Program-made: the position numbers and the translations under genes
From: Neobacillus muris
GTDB lineage: Bacteria > Bacillota > Bacilli > Bacillales > Cytobacillaceae
Assembly: GCF_943193175.1 (NCBI RefSeq)
Contig: NZ_CALPDF010000007.1
Location: forward strand, 1-64,000
Direction of reading: 5' to 3'
Length of the DNA stretch: 64,000 nucleotides
Shown here: positions 40,071-49,445 of the stretch, piece by piece
Numbering within the stretch: the stretch's first letter is position 1
How the letters are laid out: each line of letters starts with the position of its first letter
Notes under the pieces: model-generated
The model's input: only the letters and a program-made list of their open reading frames with translations
Databases searched by the model: none
Told to the model about the DNA's origin: nothing

Positions 40071-41168
40071 TTATATGATTAGTTTTTTCGGATAGGTTTG
40101 TTGAAGAGGTTTTGGCACCGGGATGACAAATTGGCTGAAAGGCAATAACTGAAGAATTCTAATAAAAATTACTGCGATCGAGATCACCGCTATAAACATA
40201 AGCGGAACATACTTCATGTTCCAGCTGCCTTGAGGCAAATGTCTGGCAAACAAATATAAAATCATCGGGTGAATCAGATAGATTCCCATTGAATACTGGC
40301 CGATTAATGTCAGAGGCTTGCGAAGGATTCCCCATTTTGCTAAAACCGGATACATACCAATGACCGCTATCGATAGTAATGGTATATTGGCCAAATTGGA
40401 TAATCGCCTATTGGATACATACCCTTTTACCTGATACTCCACAACCGCCCCAGCCGAAACGGCAATGGCTAAAGCAAGCATCTTCCAAGGCCGTTTTGTG
40501 GCAAAGCTGACAATCTCGTCCCAAAAATACGCAAGAAAGCCCCCGAAAGCAAAATAAAACAGCCAAATCGGCATAAACGATTTTCCTGCAAGGAACTCTC
40601 CAGCCGCCCCTTGGACATCAGGATGAAATCCATAAAGGTTATAGCTAATCACTAAAGAAACAAATGTAAATGCAAGCATCATTGTCTGGGTGCGAAAAAC
40701 CTTTTGAAGGAATGGAAACACAAAGTAAAACTGGATAACGATGACCATAAAATACAAGTGGTAAAACGATTCACCCATTAGTATTTTGGCTGCTTCTAAT
40801 TGGTAGTCTCCAAGGGCCTGATAGTCATAGTAATAGAGAAGATAGCGATAGGCTATGCTCCATATCAGAAGCGGCCCCACTATTTTGCTCAAGCGCGACT
40901 TGAGGAAATCCCTTAAGCGGAACCCCCTTCTTTTAACCTGATGAAAAAGAAGAAATCCACTGATTACCGCAAAAATAGGGGTTCCAAACCGGCCATATTG
41001 ATTAAGAAAATATGTAAACCAAGTCCATTTCTCCTCATTCATGCCATAGTTGGTTGCTGAGACATGGACACCAACGACGGCTAAACATGCAAATGCACGT
41101 AAAAAGTGAATCTCGTAAATATATTTTTTCTTTGCAGCACTAGAATCCTTAACCTCTCCATTCTGCAT
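40071..41168 (-). CDS. Membrane acyltransferase (acyltransferase 3 family)
   Basis: A 365-residue integral membrane protein with about ten helices. The N-terminal hallmark IHFLRAFACLAVVGVHVSA (about 17-35) contains the catalytic histidine, and FAVISGFLLF follows. Such OafA-like enzymes transfer acetyl or other acyl groups to exported polysaccharides or lipids. GGAGGAG precedes the ATG. It is monocistronic and divergent from the second beta-helix gene. Its neighbourhood suggests decoration of an envelope glycan, which is inference. Confidence 0.85.
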   Translation of the reverse strand: MQNGEVKDSSAAKKKYIYEIHFLRAFACLAVVGVHVSATNYGMNEEKWTWFTYFLNQYGRFGTPIFAVISGFLLFHQVKRRGFRLRDFLKSRLSKIVGPLLIWSIAYRYLLYYYDYQALGDYQLEAAKILMGESFYHLYFMVIVIQFYFVFPFLQKVFRTQTMMLAFTFVSLVISYNLYGFHPDVQGAAGEFLAGKSFMPIWLFYFAFGGFLAYFWDEIVSFATKRPWKMLALAIAVSAGAVVEYQVKGYVSNRRLSNLANIPLLSIAVIGMYPVLAKWGILRKPLTLIGQYSMGIYLIHPMILYLFARHLPQGSWNMKYVPLMFIAVISIAVIFIRILQLLPFSQFVIPVPKPLQQTYPKKLII

Positions 41169-41608
41169 TTGATCTCCTCCTTTTGCCTGCTATCAGAAAT
41201 CATTGTAATGGAATTCCGGTGGTGAAAGTTGGTATTTTCATAAAACTAGCAATTGGTCTTAAATGATAAAAAAGGCCATTTGATGCATAGCCTTTCTTGT
41301 AAATCCAATGACACTGCCGCCGCTTCCAATAAGATGACTTTTCTAACCAGCAGGAGGAACCAAAAATTTGATGGAATGGACATGGGCTTTTCTATGATTT
41401 TATTTATATTTCTCGATTAGAGTACTGGAATGAGGCTGTGTGCCCAGCGAAAACACGAGTGTTTCGATCCTGTCGTCCCGCTCAAAAGGAAGGTATCGTT
41501 CCATCTTCCTATTTTTAGATAATTTTAGGTAAAACGCTATAGACGCTATCGTTTATGTCCATAATGAATCGAAGCAGCAGGAAATTTTATAGTAAGAGGA
41601 GTTTTCAT
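41169..41608. other. Gene-free divergent region between the acyltransferase and the beta-helix gene
   Basis: About 440 bp. It contains a small stem AAAGGC/GCCTTT with a T-rich end near 41272-41297 and a short hairpin CGAAAACAC/GTGTTTCG near 41448. Neither is a convincing regulatory element. An in-frame extension of the downstream gene to 41555 has no ribosome site. Confidence 0.5.
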
Positions 41609-42790
41609 TTGCACGTGAAAAAAACTTGGTTTATTTTAGCTCTCATGGCCATTCTTACTTTGTGGATCATCCTTCTGGCCAATCAAGTCAGGGTCATTAA
41701 CGTAAAGGATTATGGGGCAGCTGGCGATGGAGTTACCGATGACACAAAAGCGATTCAGCGGGCATTGCAGCATGCCCCTAACCATACCATCTATTTTCCG
41801 CCCGGAGTATATGCAATAACCGAGGAATTGCCTATACACTCCGGCACAGAGATTGAAGGGAATGACGCCATCATTCAAGCATCATCCGGCTTGTTAACCA
41901 TTCTGCACATAAAGGGAGACAATGTTCGTGTAACAGGGTTAACAATTAATGGAAATCGCTCATCTCTAAGAGGAATTACGATTGCAGAAGGTTCCCATAA
42001 TGTGGACATCTCCGACTGCATCATCAAAAATTTTACTCAGCCCAAAAATCAAGAATGGTCACGTATGACTGTCAGCGGAATCAGAATTGCCGGCGACACC
42101 AAAAACATATCCATCGATCATAGTGCTATTCAAAATGTGACAGCCCGAAACCCTGTTAAAGGCTGGGGGCATTTGATTGCCCGCGGCATTTTAATAAGCC
42201 CGCTCAATAAACAGCAGGCGGAGACAAACAACATTACCATCAGCGGCTCCAGCTTTACAAACATCGGGCCGAAAGATGATGGTGATGGAATCGTCGTACA
42301 GGGTTTTAAAAATCATGTTCAGCTAAAGATCATCAATAACACCTTCTCAGCGAACCATAAACGAGCGATAAAAATCCAATCGCCTGGTGTCCTGGTAAAA
42401 GGAAATACCATTACCAATAATTTTTATAAAAATAATTTTTATACTACCTACCAGGAAACCAAAACGTATGACATGTGGGCAGCGATCTCTGTCTATGCGG
42501 ATGATACCATCATTGAACAAAATACGATTACCGGCGTGGGCAGATTCGCTAGAATTATTGACATAGCCAATGCCAGCAGCATCAAAGTCATCGATAATGT
42601 ATTAAAAAATGGATATATCGGAACCGACAAGCTATCTCCCATCATTAGCATCACTTCCAGCCAAACAGGGCAAATCTTAAAAAACTTTACCATACTAGAC
42701 AATACGTTCATTAATGGAAGATACGGCGTACTGGCTGCCAGCAAAATAACCAATTTAAAAGTTTGGAATAATAAACTGTTGAATAGTTAA
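41609..42790 (+). CDS. Membrane-anchored pectate-lyase-like beta-helix protein
   Basis: A 393-residue protein starting at TTG, seven bases after GAGGAG. A single N-terminal membrane helix (~7-24) is followed by the Pectate_lyase_3 motif VKDYGAAGDGVTDDTKAIQ near 31-49. A long parallel beta-helix follows with many NxI/V repeats (for example ISGSSFTNIG, VKGNTITNN, IEQNTITGVG). The helix probably anchors it with the beta-helix outside. It shares its fold start with the protein at 29334. A polysaccharide-cleaving or epimerising role is likely; the catalytic residues are not obvious. Confidence 0.82.
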   Translation: MHVKKTWFILALMAILTLWIILLANQVRVINVKDYGAAGDGVTDDTKAIQRALQHAPNHTIYFPPGVYAITEELPIHSGTEIEGNDAIIQASSGLLTILHIKGDNVRVTGLTINGNRSSLRGITIAEGSHNVDISDCIIKNFTQPKNQEWSRMTVSGIRIAGDTKNISIDHSAIQNVTARNPVKGWGHLIARGILISPLNKQQAETNNITISGSSFTNIGPKDDGDGIVVQGFKNHVQLKIINNTFSANHKRAIKIQSPGVLVKGNTITNNFYKNNFYTTYQETKTYDMWAAISVYADDTIIEQNTITGVGRFARIIDIANASSIKVIDNVLKNGYIGTDKLSPIISITSSQTGQILKNFTILDNTFINGRYGVLAASKITNLKVWNNKLLNS

Positions 42791-42825
42791 AGCGCTGGGA
42801 AAACTTTTAGGGCAAAGCGCCAAAA

Positions 42826-43419
42826 TTATTGCTTATGGCGCTTCCCATCCTTATCCACTACAATCCCATCCACCAGTTTTTCAGCCGCTTTTCGATAAAG
42901 ATTGCTCATATGGGCAAGTGATGCAATCATCAGCACCTGTTCCAGATAAGCGGTATTTCCTGTTTGACCGTCTGAAATTTCTGCCGAGACTTCCTCCGCC
43001 CGCTTTTCCACATCAATTTTTAGTGCGGCTGCATTGCTGCTAGAGAGCTTTAAATAACTGTTATAAAAACTTTCTAAGTCGATGTCTTCTTTGATAATCC
43101 GCTTGTTGATTCCATCAAGGGTTGTTTTGATATCATTAATCGACAGGGCCCCTTTTAGCTGGTAAATCAGACTAATTAATATCAGGTGCTCTTTTGAATA
43201 CTTTTTGTTTTGAATCGGAAAGATGAGCTTTCCTTTTGCGTAATTGTTAATCATGGTCTTCGTCAAAATCTTTTCATCGTCATTCCGTTTGGCTTCGGCA
43301 AATTTGCTTTCAAATAGCTGGATGACTTGATCCATATATAAATCAATGTTCGGTATTTCCTCTAAAGATAAGTTAGCGTTTATTCCCAGCTGCTCGATTA
43401 GCTGATTGATAGTTTCCAT
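42826..43419 (-). CDS. DUF1836 protein
   Basis: A 197-residue soluble helical protein. The DUF1836 region includes LTKTMINNYAKGKLIFPIQ followed by KYSKEHLILISLIYQLKG (about 50-92), which looks like a MerR-like helix-turn-helix. I start it at the ATG at 43419 with GAGG eight bases upstream. Likely a DNA-binding regulator, but nothing is established for the family. Confidence 0.8.
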   Translation of the reverse strand: METINQLIEQLGINANLSLEEIPNIDLYMDQVIQLFESKFAEAKRNDDEKILTKTMINNYAKGKLIFPIQNKKYSKEHLILISLIYQLKGALSINDIKTTLDGINKRIIKEDIDLESFYNSYLKLSSSNAAALKIDVEKRAEEVSAEISDGQTGNTAYLEQVLMIASLAHMSNLYRKAAEKLVDGIVVDKDGKRHKQ

Positions 43420-43551
43420 CCTAATAACCTCATTCATTCGATGATATATTTGTTATTATACCGAATTAAATATACGTTGACTAGATGATAAAATCAATGT
43501 ATCATTGTATGTAGTTATCAAAACCATATGATGCATTGGAGGTATTTAGAA

Positions 43552-44202
43552 TTGAACAGTTACATACGTGAACCCATTAATGGACTAACTCATTTAGCGG
43601 GTGCGATCTTAGCGTTTATTGGATTACTTGCCATGGTCATCAAAACTTCACTTACGACACCTACTCCGCTTGCGATTTCTGCCGTGATTATTTTTGGCAT
43701 CAGCATGATTCTTCTTTATTCAGCCTCGGCCACTTACCATATGGTCATAGCCAAGGATAGAGTGATTGCCTTCCTAAGGCGGATTGACCATTCGATGATT
43801 TTCCTTTTAATCGCCGGAACCTATTCTCCATTTTGTTTTATCAGCTTAAATGGAACAACGGGGGCGGTTCTTTTTTCCATTATTGCGGCTGTTGCCATTT
43901 GCGGCATTGTGTTTAAAATGGTCTGGTTTCACTGCCCCCGCTGGATTTCAACCGCCTTGTATCTTGTCATGGGCTGGATGGTTGTGTTTGTTTTCCCTCC
44001 GCTTTCCGGCAGCCTGGCACCAGCTGGTTTAGTTTTATTAGTGCTCGGCGGAATCTTCTATACGATCGGCGGGGTCATTTACGGCGCCAAACCCAAGTTT
44101 TTAAAATTTAAGAATTGGGGTTTCCACGAAATCTTCCATGTGTTTATTTTATTGGGAAGTCTGGCCCATTTTCTAAGCGTTTATTTTTACGTCATTAAAT
44201 AG
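43552..44202 (+). CDS. Haemolysin III/TrhA-family membrane protein
   Basis: A 216-residue seven-helix protein of the PAQR superfamily. Starts at TTG after GGAGGTATTTAGAA. Family motifs: EPINGLTHLAGAILAF at the N-terminus, SASATYH, the RIDHSMIFLLIAGTYSPF histidine/aspartate region and GFHEIFHVFILLGSLAHF near the end. These conserved His and Asp residues fit a metal-dependent hydrolase-like core. B. subtilis relative: YplQ. Physiological role in bacilli is unclear; TrhA is linked to membrane lipid homeostasis. Confidence 0.9.
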   Translation: MNSYIREPINGLTHLAGAILAFIGLLAMVIKTSLTTPTPLAISAVIIFGISMILLYSASATYHMVIAKDRVIAFLRRIDHSMIFLLIAGTYSPFCFISLNGTTGAVLFSIIAAVAICGIVFKMVWFHCPRWISTALYLVMGWMVVFVFPPLSGSLAPAGLVLLVLGGIFYTIGGVIYGAKPKFLKFKNWGFHEIFHVFILLGSLAHFLSVYFYVIK

Positions 44203-44213
44203 AATCAATCCGA

Positions 44214-44242
44214 GAACGCCTCATTGGGGGCGTTTTTTTTTT
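44214..44242 (+). terminator. Terminator of the haemolysin III-like gene
   Basis: AACGCC and GGCGTT form a short stem followed by nine T residues. Confidence 0.85.
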
Positions 44243-44377
44243 GAGGTTTTCGCTTTCATTTCCGGATGTATTACAATTAAGCGACAAATTCCTGTTTTTC
44301 TATAATTTTATATTGACTCAAATGGATTTCAGCGTTTAAATATAAAAGTTGAATTCTTTGATAGAGGTGTATCTTTT

Positions 44378-45199
44378 TTGTTACGACTACCTATTCAAAT
44401 TATTGTCATCGGCATCTGTGCAATGGTATATGGATTTGCCTATAATACATTCCTTATACCTCATAAACTAGCATCAGGCGGTGTAACAGGTATTGCCTTT
44501 TTTATTCATCAGTTTATACCAATTAACACGGGTTGGATTGTTTTGCTGCTAAATATTCCCTTATTTATTTTAGGGCTCAAATATTTAGGCAAAAGATTTA
44601 TTCTGCTGACCATTTACGGTGTTACGGTTCTATCGTTAAGCATGAAATTTTTTCCTATCCATGCCGTTACCCCAGATATCCTGTTATCCTCCATTATTGG
44701 CGGTGCGCTATATGGAGCTTCGATTGGGATGCTGATCCGCTTTGGGGCTTCAACGGGAGGAACCGATATCGTTAGTTTAATCATGGCAAAGATGAAAAAC
44801 TATCAGGTCGGCTTTTTAAATACGTGCATGAATTTTATGGTTGTTTGCCTATCAGGACTGGTTTTTGGATGGAATATTACGCTTTATACGGTGATTGCCA
44901 TTTACGTAGCCGGACGTGCTGTCGATATGGTGTACACGACCCAAAATAAATTAACGTTAACCATCATTACCGAAAAGTACCACGACCTAAGTGAAGCGCT
45001 CATCCGCCTTCACTCGAGAGGGGTTACGATTTCGGATGCGGAAGGGGCATATACCCACCAGCCTAAGAAAGTGTTAACTACCGTTATAACAAGATTTGAA
45101 CTGAATGAAACGAAACATACCATTAAGGAAGTCGATCCAAAAGCGTTCGTCAACATCACCCAAACCATGGAGGTCATGGGGCGCTTTCGGCGAGAATAG
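44378..45199 (+). CDS. YitT-family membrane protein (DUF161/DUF2179)
   Basis: A 273-residue protein, starting at TTG eight bases after GAGGTG. Five or six membrane helices occupy ~1-180, with GFAYNTFLIPHKLASGGVTG and RFGASTGGTDIVS typical of YitT proteins. The C-terminal cytosolic DUF2179 domain (~190-270) has the pattern SRGVTISDAEGAY and ends near MEVMGRFR. Function unknown; transporter-like. Bacillaceae carry several paralogues. Confidence 0.9.
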   Translation: MLRLPIQIIVIGICAMVYGFAYNTFLIPHKLASGGVTGIAFFIHQFIPINTGWIVLLLNIPLFILGLKYLGKRFILLTIYGVTVLSLSMKFFPIHAVTPDILLSSIIGGALYGASIGMLIRFGASTGGTDIVSLIMAKMKNYQVGFLNTCMNFMVVCLSGLVFGWNITLYTVIAIYVAGRAVDMVYTTQNKLTLTIITEKYHDLSEALIRLHSRGVTISDAEGAYTHQPKKVLTTVITRFELNETKHTIKEVDPKAFVNITQTMEVMGRFRRE

Positions 45200-45212
45200 T
45201 TGAATACCTGCT

Positions 45213-45249
45213 AAAAAGAGCTTGGGATCCGTAATCCCAAGCTCTTTTT
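45213..45249. terminator. Bidirectional terminator
   Basis: AAAAAGAGCTTGGGAT pairs perfectly with ATCCCAAGCTCTTTTT around a five-base loop, between convergent genes. Confidence 0.92.
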
Positions 45250-45278
45250 CGATTCACAAACCCTGCTGCTTCTTTCCT

Positions 45279-45653
45279 TTATTCAAAGGCTCCACCCTGC
45301 AGTCTTTGCAGCTCTTCGTATAGCACCACTGCATGATTATAAATGGGATCCTTTGCGCCATATACTAGCGTTACATTGGTTTTCGCTGCTTCATCGAGCA
45401 AATGTTCCATCAGTGCCTGCTTTTGTGCATCTGTACGAAGTTCCTGCAAATATCGGTTCTGAAACTCAGGAAATAGCTCAGGTTTATGGCAAAACCATTT
45501 TCTAAGTTCAGGACTTGGGGCCACATCCTTAAACCAATAATCCAGCCCTGCCGCTTCTTTTGAAATCCCGCGGGGCCACAGCCGGTCTATCAAAACCCGG
45601 CACCCATCATCCTCCGAAAAAGGCTCATAAACTCGTTTTAACAAAAAACGCAT
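45279..45653 (-). CDS. DUF488 family protein
   Basis: A 124-residue protein. Motifs: LIDRLWPRGISKE near 21-33, WFKDVAPSPELRKWF and TLVYGAKDPIYNHAVVL near the end, which define DUF488. I start at the second ATG (45653), because GGAGGG lies six bases upstream. Function unknown. It is the last gene of the peptidase cluster. Confidence 0.85.
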   Translation of the reverse strand: MRFLLKRVYEPFSEDDGCRVLIDRLWPRGISKEAAGLDYWFKDVAPSPELRKWFCHKPELFPEFQNRYLQELRTDAQKQALMEHLLDEAAKTNVTLVYGAKDPIYNHAVVLYEELQRLQGGAFE

Positions 45654-45691
45654 GTCCATCCCTCCTGCCGCATCCGTCCATAAATAGGTCA

Positions 45692-45922
45692 TTAATCCTC
45701 GTCTTTCACGTCAATATCCTCTGGTACTGGCTCGTTAAGGTATTCTTCGACAAGCTGTTTGTATTTTTCCATTTGTTTAAGGTGCGTGTTGAATTGTTCC
45801 TTGTAGATTAAGTATTCACCGCCATCAAATAGGGCACGGATTTTTTTCTGCTGAATCAATTTCTTGATGGTATCTTCCGATAAAGAAAGGTATTCAGCTG
45901 TTTCCTTCATTGTTAAATACAT
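45692..45922 (-). CDS. Small excisionase-like helix-turn-helix protein
   Basis: A 76-residue protein. Residues ~1-48 are a MerR/excisionase-type helix-turn-helix (TMKETAEYLSLSEDTIKKLI, then QQKKIRALFDGGEYLIYKE). A charged helix and acidic tail follow. AAGGT lies seven bases before the ATG, which is within the end of the peptidase gene (29-bp overlap). Probably a local DNA-binding protein. No phage genes are nearby. Confidence 0.8.
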   Translation of the reverse strand: MYLTMKETAEYLSLSEDTIKKLIQQKKIRALFDGGEYLIYKEQFNTHLKQMEKYKQLVEEYLNEPVPEDIDVKDED

Positions 45923-46955
45923 TAAGATGACCTTCTTTCCAAAAATCAAGCTGATGGACAATCCGTCCGGCTCTGCCCATCGTCGTGACAGCCTGGGACA
46001 GGGAATTTAAAATGGCTTCTTCTGCTGCCTCCGCCGCAGCCGCAAAAAGCCGGTTCATTATCGGGTGATCCTCACGAATCTGGATCCTGCTTTCTAGCAT
46101 TTCCTCTGAAAAATGAGGGATGTTATACGCCGTTGAAAAAGCGATGACAATATCACCACTGCCATGGCTAAAATGGCTGCCGGTTCGGCCGAGACCAATT
46201 CCGCAGCGTTTCGCCACTCGCAAAAGCTGCCGGTCGCTCAACGGAGCATCGGTTGCCAGCACGATGATAATAGATCCATCTGCCGTTTCCGACAACCCTT
46301 TCAGCTTATCATATTGAAAGCTCCGGAACTCTTCTTTTTTTCCAAAGTTGGTCAGCACAAGACAGCCGACCGTGTAGTCATCCGCCACACGGGAAGAAGA
46401 TCCAATGCCTCCCTTATAGCCAAAGCAGACCATCCCTTTCCCTGCTCCAACGGCTCCTTCTGCTGCTGTTTCATTTGATGCGTTCTTTATCGCCTCTATC
46501 GCATGTTCAGGCTTAACCGGGAAAAGTCGAATCGAATTCAACTGGCTGTCATTGCATTCTCCTACGACCACATTGATGGTCCCGGTTGTCTCGCCAATCT
46601 CCGGGTTCTCCCCTAGCATATAGGCAAGAGTCCCCTGGGCGACAGCAGGCACGCCAAACGTATTGGTCAGCATTATCGGTGATTCAAGAACACCTAATTC
46701 ATCCACTTGGACAAGCCCAGTCGTTTTTCCAAATCCGTTTATCACATAGCTGGCTGCCGTTACTTTATCTTTAAACAGATTCCCGTGATGGGGCAGGATC
46801 GCGGTTACCCCCGTACAGGCGTATTCCGTACCAGCATCGTCCAGCGGATAATCCAGTGTGACGTGCCCGACCATGACACTGGCCACATCGGTTATGCAGT
46901 TTTTTTCACCAATTGGCAGCTGGCCAATCACGATTCCCTGTTCCCTTGCCTTCAT
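45894..46955 (-). CDS. P1-family (S58, DmpA/BapA-like) aminopeptidase
   Basis: A 353-residue N-terminal nucleophile-type peptidase. The autocleavage site is likely Gly227-Ser228 in TADGSIIIVLATDAPLS, splitting it into two chains with the new N-terminal Ser as nucleophile. Other family regions: NCITDVASVMVGHVTL near the start, ASYVINGFGKTTGL and GGIGSSSR. Relatives remove N-terminal residues from short or beta-alanyl peptides. It overlaps the upstream dipeptidase gene by four bases, so both probably process small peptides. Confidence 0.88.
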   Translation of the reverse strand: MKAREQGIVIGQLPIGEKNCITDVASVMVGHVTLDYPLDDAGTEYACTGVTAILPHHGNLFKDKVTAASYVINGFGKTTGLVQVDELGVLESPIMLTNTFGVPAVAQGTLAYMLGENPEIGETTGTINVVVGECNDSQLNSIRLFPVKPEHAIEAIKNASNETAAEGAVGAGKGMVCFGYKGGIGSSSRVADDYTVGCLVLTNFGKKEEFRSFQYDKLKGLSETADGSIIIVLATDAPLSDRQLLRVAKRCGIGLGRTGSHFSHGSGDIVIAFSTAYNIPHFSEEMLESRIQIREDHPIMNRLFAAAAEAAEEAILNSLSQAVTTMGRAGRIVHQLDFWKEGHLNVFNNEGNS

Positions 46956-47887
46956 TGTTTCACCCCTGGACGATGGTCAAGAAAATTTTGTGAGGCAAAG
47001 CCCTTGACCTCATCCTCCGTATAATATTTTAATAGCTCATTGATAAGATTCTGGCATTTGGAGGCATCCCCCAAATTTTTCACTAAATGGCTCGTTCCAT
47101 CAAAATCCGAACCCAAGCCAATCTGCTTTACACCGCCTAAGGAACAAAAATGATCAATATGCTTGATCAAGTCACTGATTTCTGCGGTTCCGCCTTCTTT
47201 CACAAAGGGAGAATGATAGACAACATGAATCATTCCACCTCGGTTAAACATCTCCTTCGCCTGCTCATCGGTCAGATTTCGTGGATGATTGCAAAGGGAC
47301 CTGGCATTCGAATGACTGGCAATTGGATATTTAGCAATTTCGATGACATCCCAAAACGACCTTTCACTTAAATGGGAAACATCTGTTAAGATTTGATATT
47401 GGTTATTTTGTTGGACAATTTGCCGCCCGAAACTAGTCAGTCCTGCTCCCCTCGGTTCTTCGGCACCATCCGCCGCTAAATTGGCAAAATTCCAAGTCAG
47501 CCCTACGGAACGAACGCCGAGATGATAAAGGGCTGCCAGCTTGGTGATATCATTTCCGATGGGATCCACGCCTTCAAGCGTCAGCATCGCACCGATCTGC
47601 CCGATTTTTAACCGGTCAAAATCAGACCATTCCTTTATATGTACCATGTCCGGATTACCCGCCAGCACTTCCTTGTAAAAATAATCAATTTGGCCAAGTG
47701 CGGCATGAAATTTTTGATCAGAGGGAATGTCAGGCTCAATAAAAATGGCAAAACACTGCACCTTGATTTGCCCTTGCTGCAGCCTGGCCTTATTAGCCTG
47801 CAGCGCAGGAGCATCCGCATATCGAAGGGCGCCTTTCGCTTCCCAAAGCTTCAGTAAGACATCACAATGCAGATCGATGATATTCAT
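46952..47887 (-). CDS. Membrane-dipeptidase-family (M19) peptidase
   Basis: A 311-residue renal-dipeptidase-like metallohydrolase. Zinc ligands: IDLHCD (His6, Asp8), the bridging Glu in LTLEGVDP near 105, DVSHLSE near 174, SHSNAR near 195 and the SDFDGT motif near 268. Cytosolic in bacteria: no signal peptide here. Starts at ATG with AAGGAG upstream. First gene of the peptidase cluster, immediately downstream of the urease terminator. Confidence 0.92.
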   Translation of the reverse strand: MNIIDLHCDVLLKLWEAKGALRYADAPALQANKARLQQGQIKVQCFAIFIEPDIPSDQKFHAALGQIDYFYKEVLAGNPDMVHIKEWSDFDRLKIGQIGAMLTLEGVDPIGNDITKLAALYHLGVRSVGLTWNFANLAADGAEEPRGAGLTSFGRQIVQQNNQYQILTDVSHLSERSFWDVIEIAKYPIASHSNARSLCNHPRNLTDEQAKEMFNRGGMIHVVYHSPFVKEGGTAEISDLIKHIDHFCSLGGVKQIGLGSDFDGTSHLVKNLGDASKCQNLINELLKYYTEDEVKGFASQNFLDHRPGVKQ

Positions 47888-47951
47888 AAAGGCAGACTCC
47901 TTTTTACATGCATTTTACCATAAATCATGAGGAATGAAGGGGTTTTCCATA

Positions 47952-47982
47952 GAAAAGAGCTGGCGTCTCCTTCCCCCAGCTC
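47952..47982 (-). terminator. Terminator of the purine/urease operon
   Basis: On the minus strand GAGCTGG and CCAGCTC form a stem, followed by TTTTCTAT. It lies just after ureD. Confidence 0.75.
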
Positions 47983-47989
47983 GTGAAAT

Positions 47990-48808
47990 TTAATATTTTC
48001 TCAGAAAGACAGGTTCCTTTTGGAATAATTTTTTTCGAATGACTTCATGGCAGCCAAACAGGACGTTTTCAATGGCCTGAGTGGAATTCGCCAGCATTCT
48101 GAGGCTAAATCCTGGAACGGAAAGCAGCGAAACGCCGATTCGAACGTCAGGCAGAGGCTCCATCCATTGAACAAGCTCCTCGAGAAAATCGCGGTCAAGC
48201 TGTTCATGAATCACAGCCATTGTCCCGAAGTGGGAGTATCCCTCCATGAACCCCATGCTGTTAATCCCTCTATCCGGTTCCAATTTAACATGGTCAAAGA
48301 GCACCAGCCGACCATCCATATATACTTCCATTTTGGACTGAAGCCAATCATATGGAAAAAAGCGGCCGTCAGGAGCCCAGCCTGGAGTAAAAATGTCGGC
48401 AATGATCAAGGAAGCATCCGGCTCCATCCTTATCAGCGTACGCTGTTTAAACCTGGCATGCTGATAGGCAATGACCGGGTCCGGCAGATATTCAAATACA
48501 CTCCCTGCTGCCAAATCAATCACCATTTCCTGAGACGCAGGGCATGCTCTTGTTTTATAGATTTTCGTGGAAGACTGGGTGGTGACGAAGACCTCAGCCC
48601 GCTCCTCGAGGATTAGTTCCAGCTGGTAGCTGTCGCCGTCCAGGTAGCCTCCACCTGGATTCATCACATAAAAGTATGCCTCTCCGCTTTCGGTAAGATA
48701 AACAGGTCTAGTGATTTTAAATGCGCCTTCCGCGTAAGAATCCTTTAAAATGGTTTTTCCCCTTTTTTGCATACTGACTAATTTTAGATAGCCCGTTTTC
48801 GTTTTCAC
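47990..48808 (-). CDS. ureD: Urease accessory protein UreD
   Basis: A 272-residue urease chaperone. Family features: PVYLTESGEAYFYVMNPGGGYLDGD-type core (motif GGGYLDGD near 52-59), VTTQSSTKIYKT near 75-86, and DIFTPGWAPDGRFF near 138. With UreF and UreG it forms the nickel-delivery complex on apo-urease. It starts at GTG directly after the ureG stop and is the last gene of the operon. Confidence 0.94.
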   Translation of the reverse strand: MKTKTGYLKLVSMQKRGKTILKDSYAEGAFKITRPVYLTESGEAYFYVMNPGGGYLDGDSYQLELILEERAEVFVTTQSSTKIYKTRACPASQEMVIDLAAGSVFEYLPDPVIAYQHARFKQRTLIRMEPDASLIIADIFTPGWAPDGRFFPYDWLQSKMEVYMDGRLVLFDHVKLEPDRGINSMGFMEGYSHFGTMAVIHEQLDRDFLEELVQWMEPLPDVRIGVSLLSVPGFSLRMLANSTQAIENVLFGCHEVIRKKLFQKEPVFLRKY

Positions 48809-49420
48809 TTACACCAGGCCTGCCAGCAGCGCCTGTTTCTTAATCCACTCAATCACCAAATCTAAGCCGGCATCCTTTTTCAGGTTGGTAAAAACATATG
48901 GTTTCTTCCCCCGTGCGACTTTTGTGTCAGCCTCCATTACTTCCAAACTCGCCCCCACATACGGAGCCAAATCGATTTTATTAATGATAAACAGGTCCGA
49001 CTTGATCATGCCCTGCCCGCCTTTGCGGGGGATTTTTTCCCCTTGGGCCACATCAATGATATAAATGGAGAAGTCTACCAATTCCGGGCTGAAGGTCGCA
49101 GCCAGATTGTCACCGCCGCTCTCGACAAAAATAAGCGATAGATCAGGATGCTTGGCTTTTAATTCATCAATGGCCGCAAAATTCATCGAAGCGTCCTCCC
49201 GGATCGCGGTATGGGGGCATCCCCCTGTTTCCACGCCAATAATCCGGTCCTCCGGCAGGACACTATTGTTTATTAAAAACTGGGCATCCTCTTTTGTATA
49301 AATATCATTCGTCACTACAGCTATTTTGTATTCCTTGTTTAACTGCCTCGTTAATCGTTCAACCAGCAGGGTTTTCCCCGCTCCTACCGGTCCGCCAATT
49401 CCTATCCGTATCGGCTCCAT
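48809..49420 (-). CDS. ureG: Urease accessory GTPase UreG
   Basis: A 203-residue SIMIBI GTPase: P-loop GGPVGAGKT (9-17), the nickel-binding CPH motif in [11 protein letters not shown] near 66-76, [15 protein letters not shown] and the NKID guanine-specificity motif near 146. It couples GTP hydrolysis to nickel insertion. Sits between ureF and ureD. Confidence 0.97.
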   Translation of the reverse strand: MEPIRIGIGGPVGAGKTLLVERLTRQLNKEYKIAVVTNDIYTKEDAQFLINNSVLPEDRIIGVETGGCPHTAIREDASMNFAAIDELKAKHPDLSLIFVESGGDNLAATFSPELVDFSIYIIDVAQGEKIPRKGGQGMIKSDLFIINKIDLAPYVGASLEVMEADTKVARGKKPYVFTNLKKDAGLDLVIEWIKKQALLAGLV

Positions 49421-49445
49421 TTACTCCCCTTCTTTCAGAGCATTT

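Noticed and set aside
45692..45922. Prophage or integrative-element excisionase
   Set aside because: The helix-turn-helix protein resembles excisionases, but no integrase, attachment repeats or phage genes are near it, and it is embedded in a peptidase operon.
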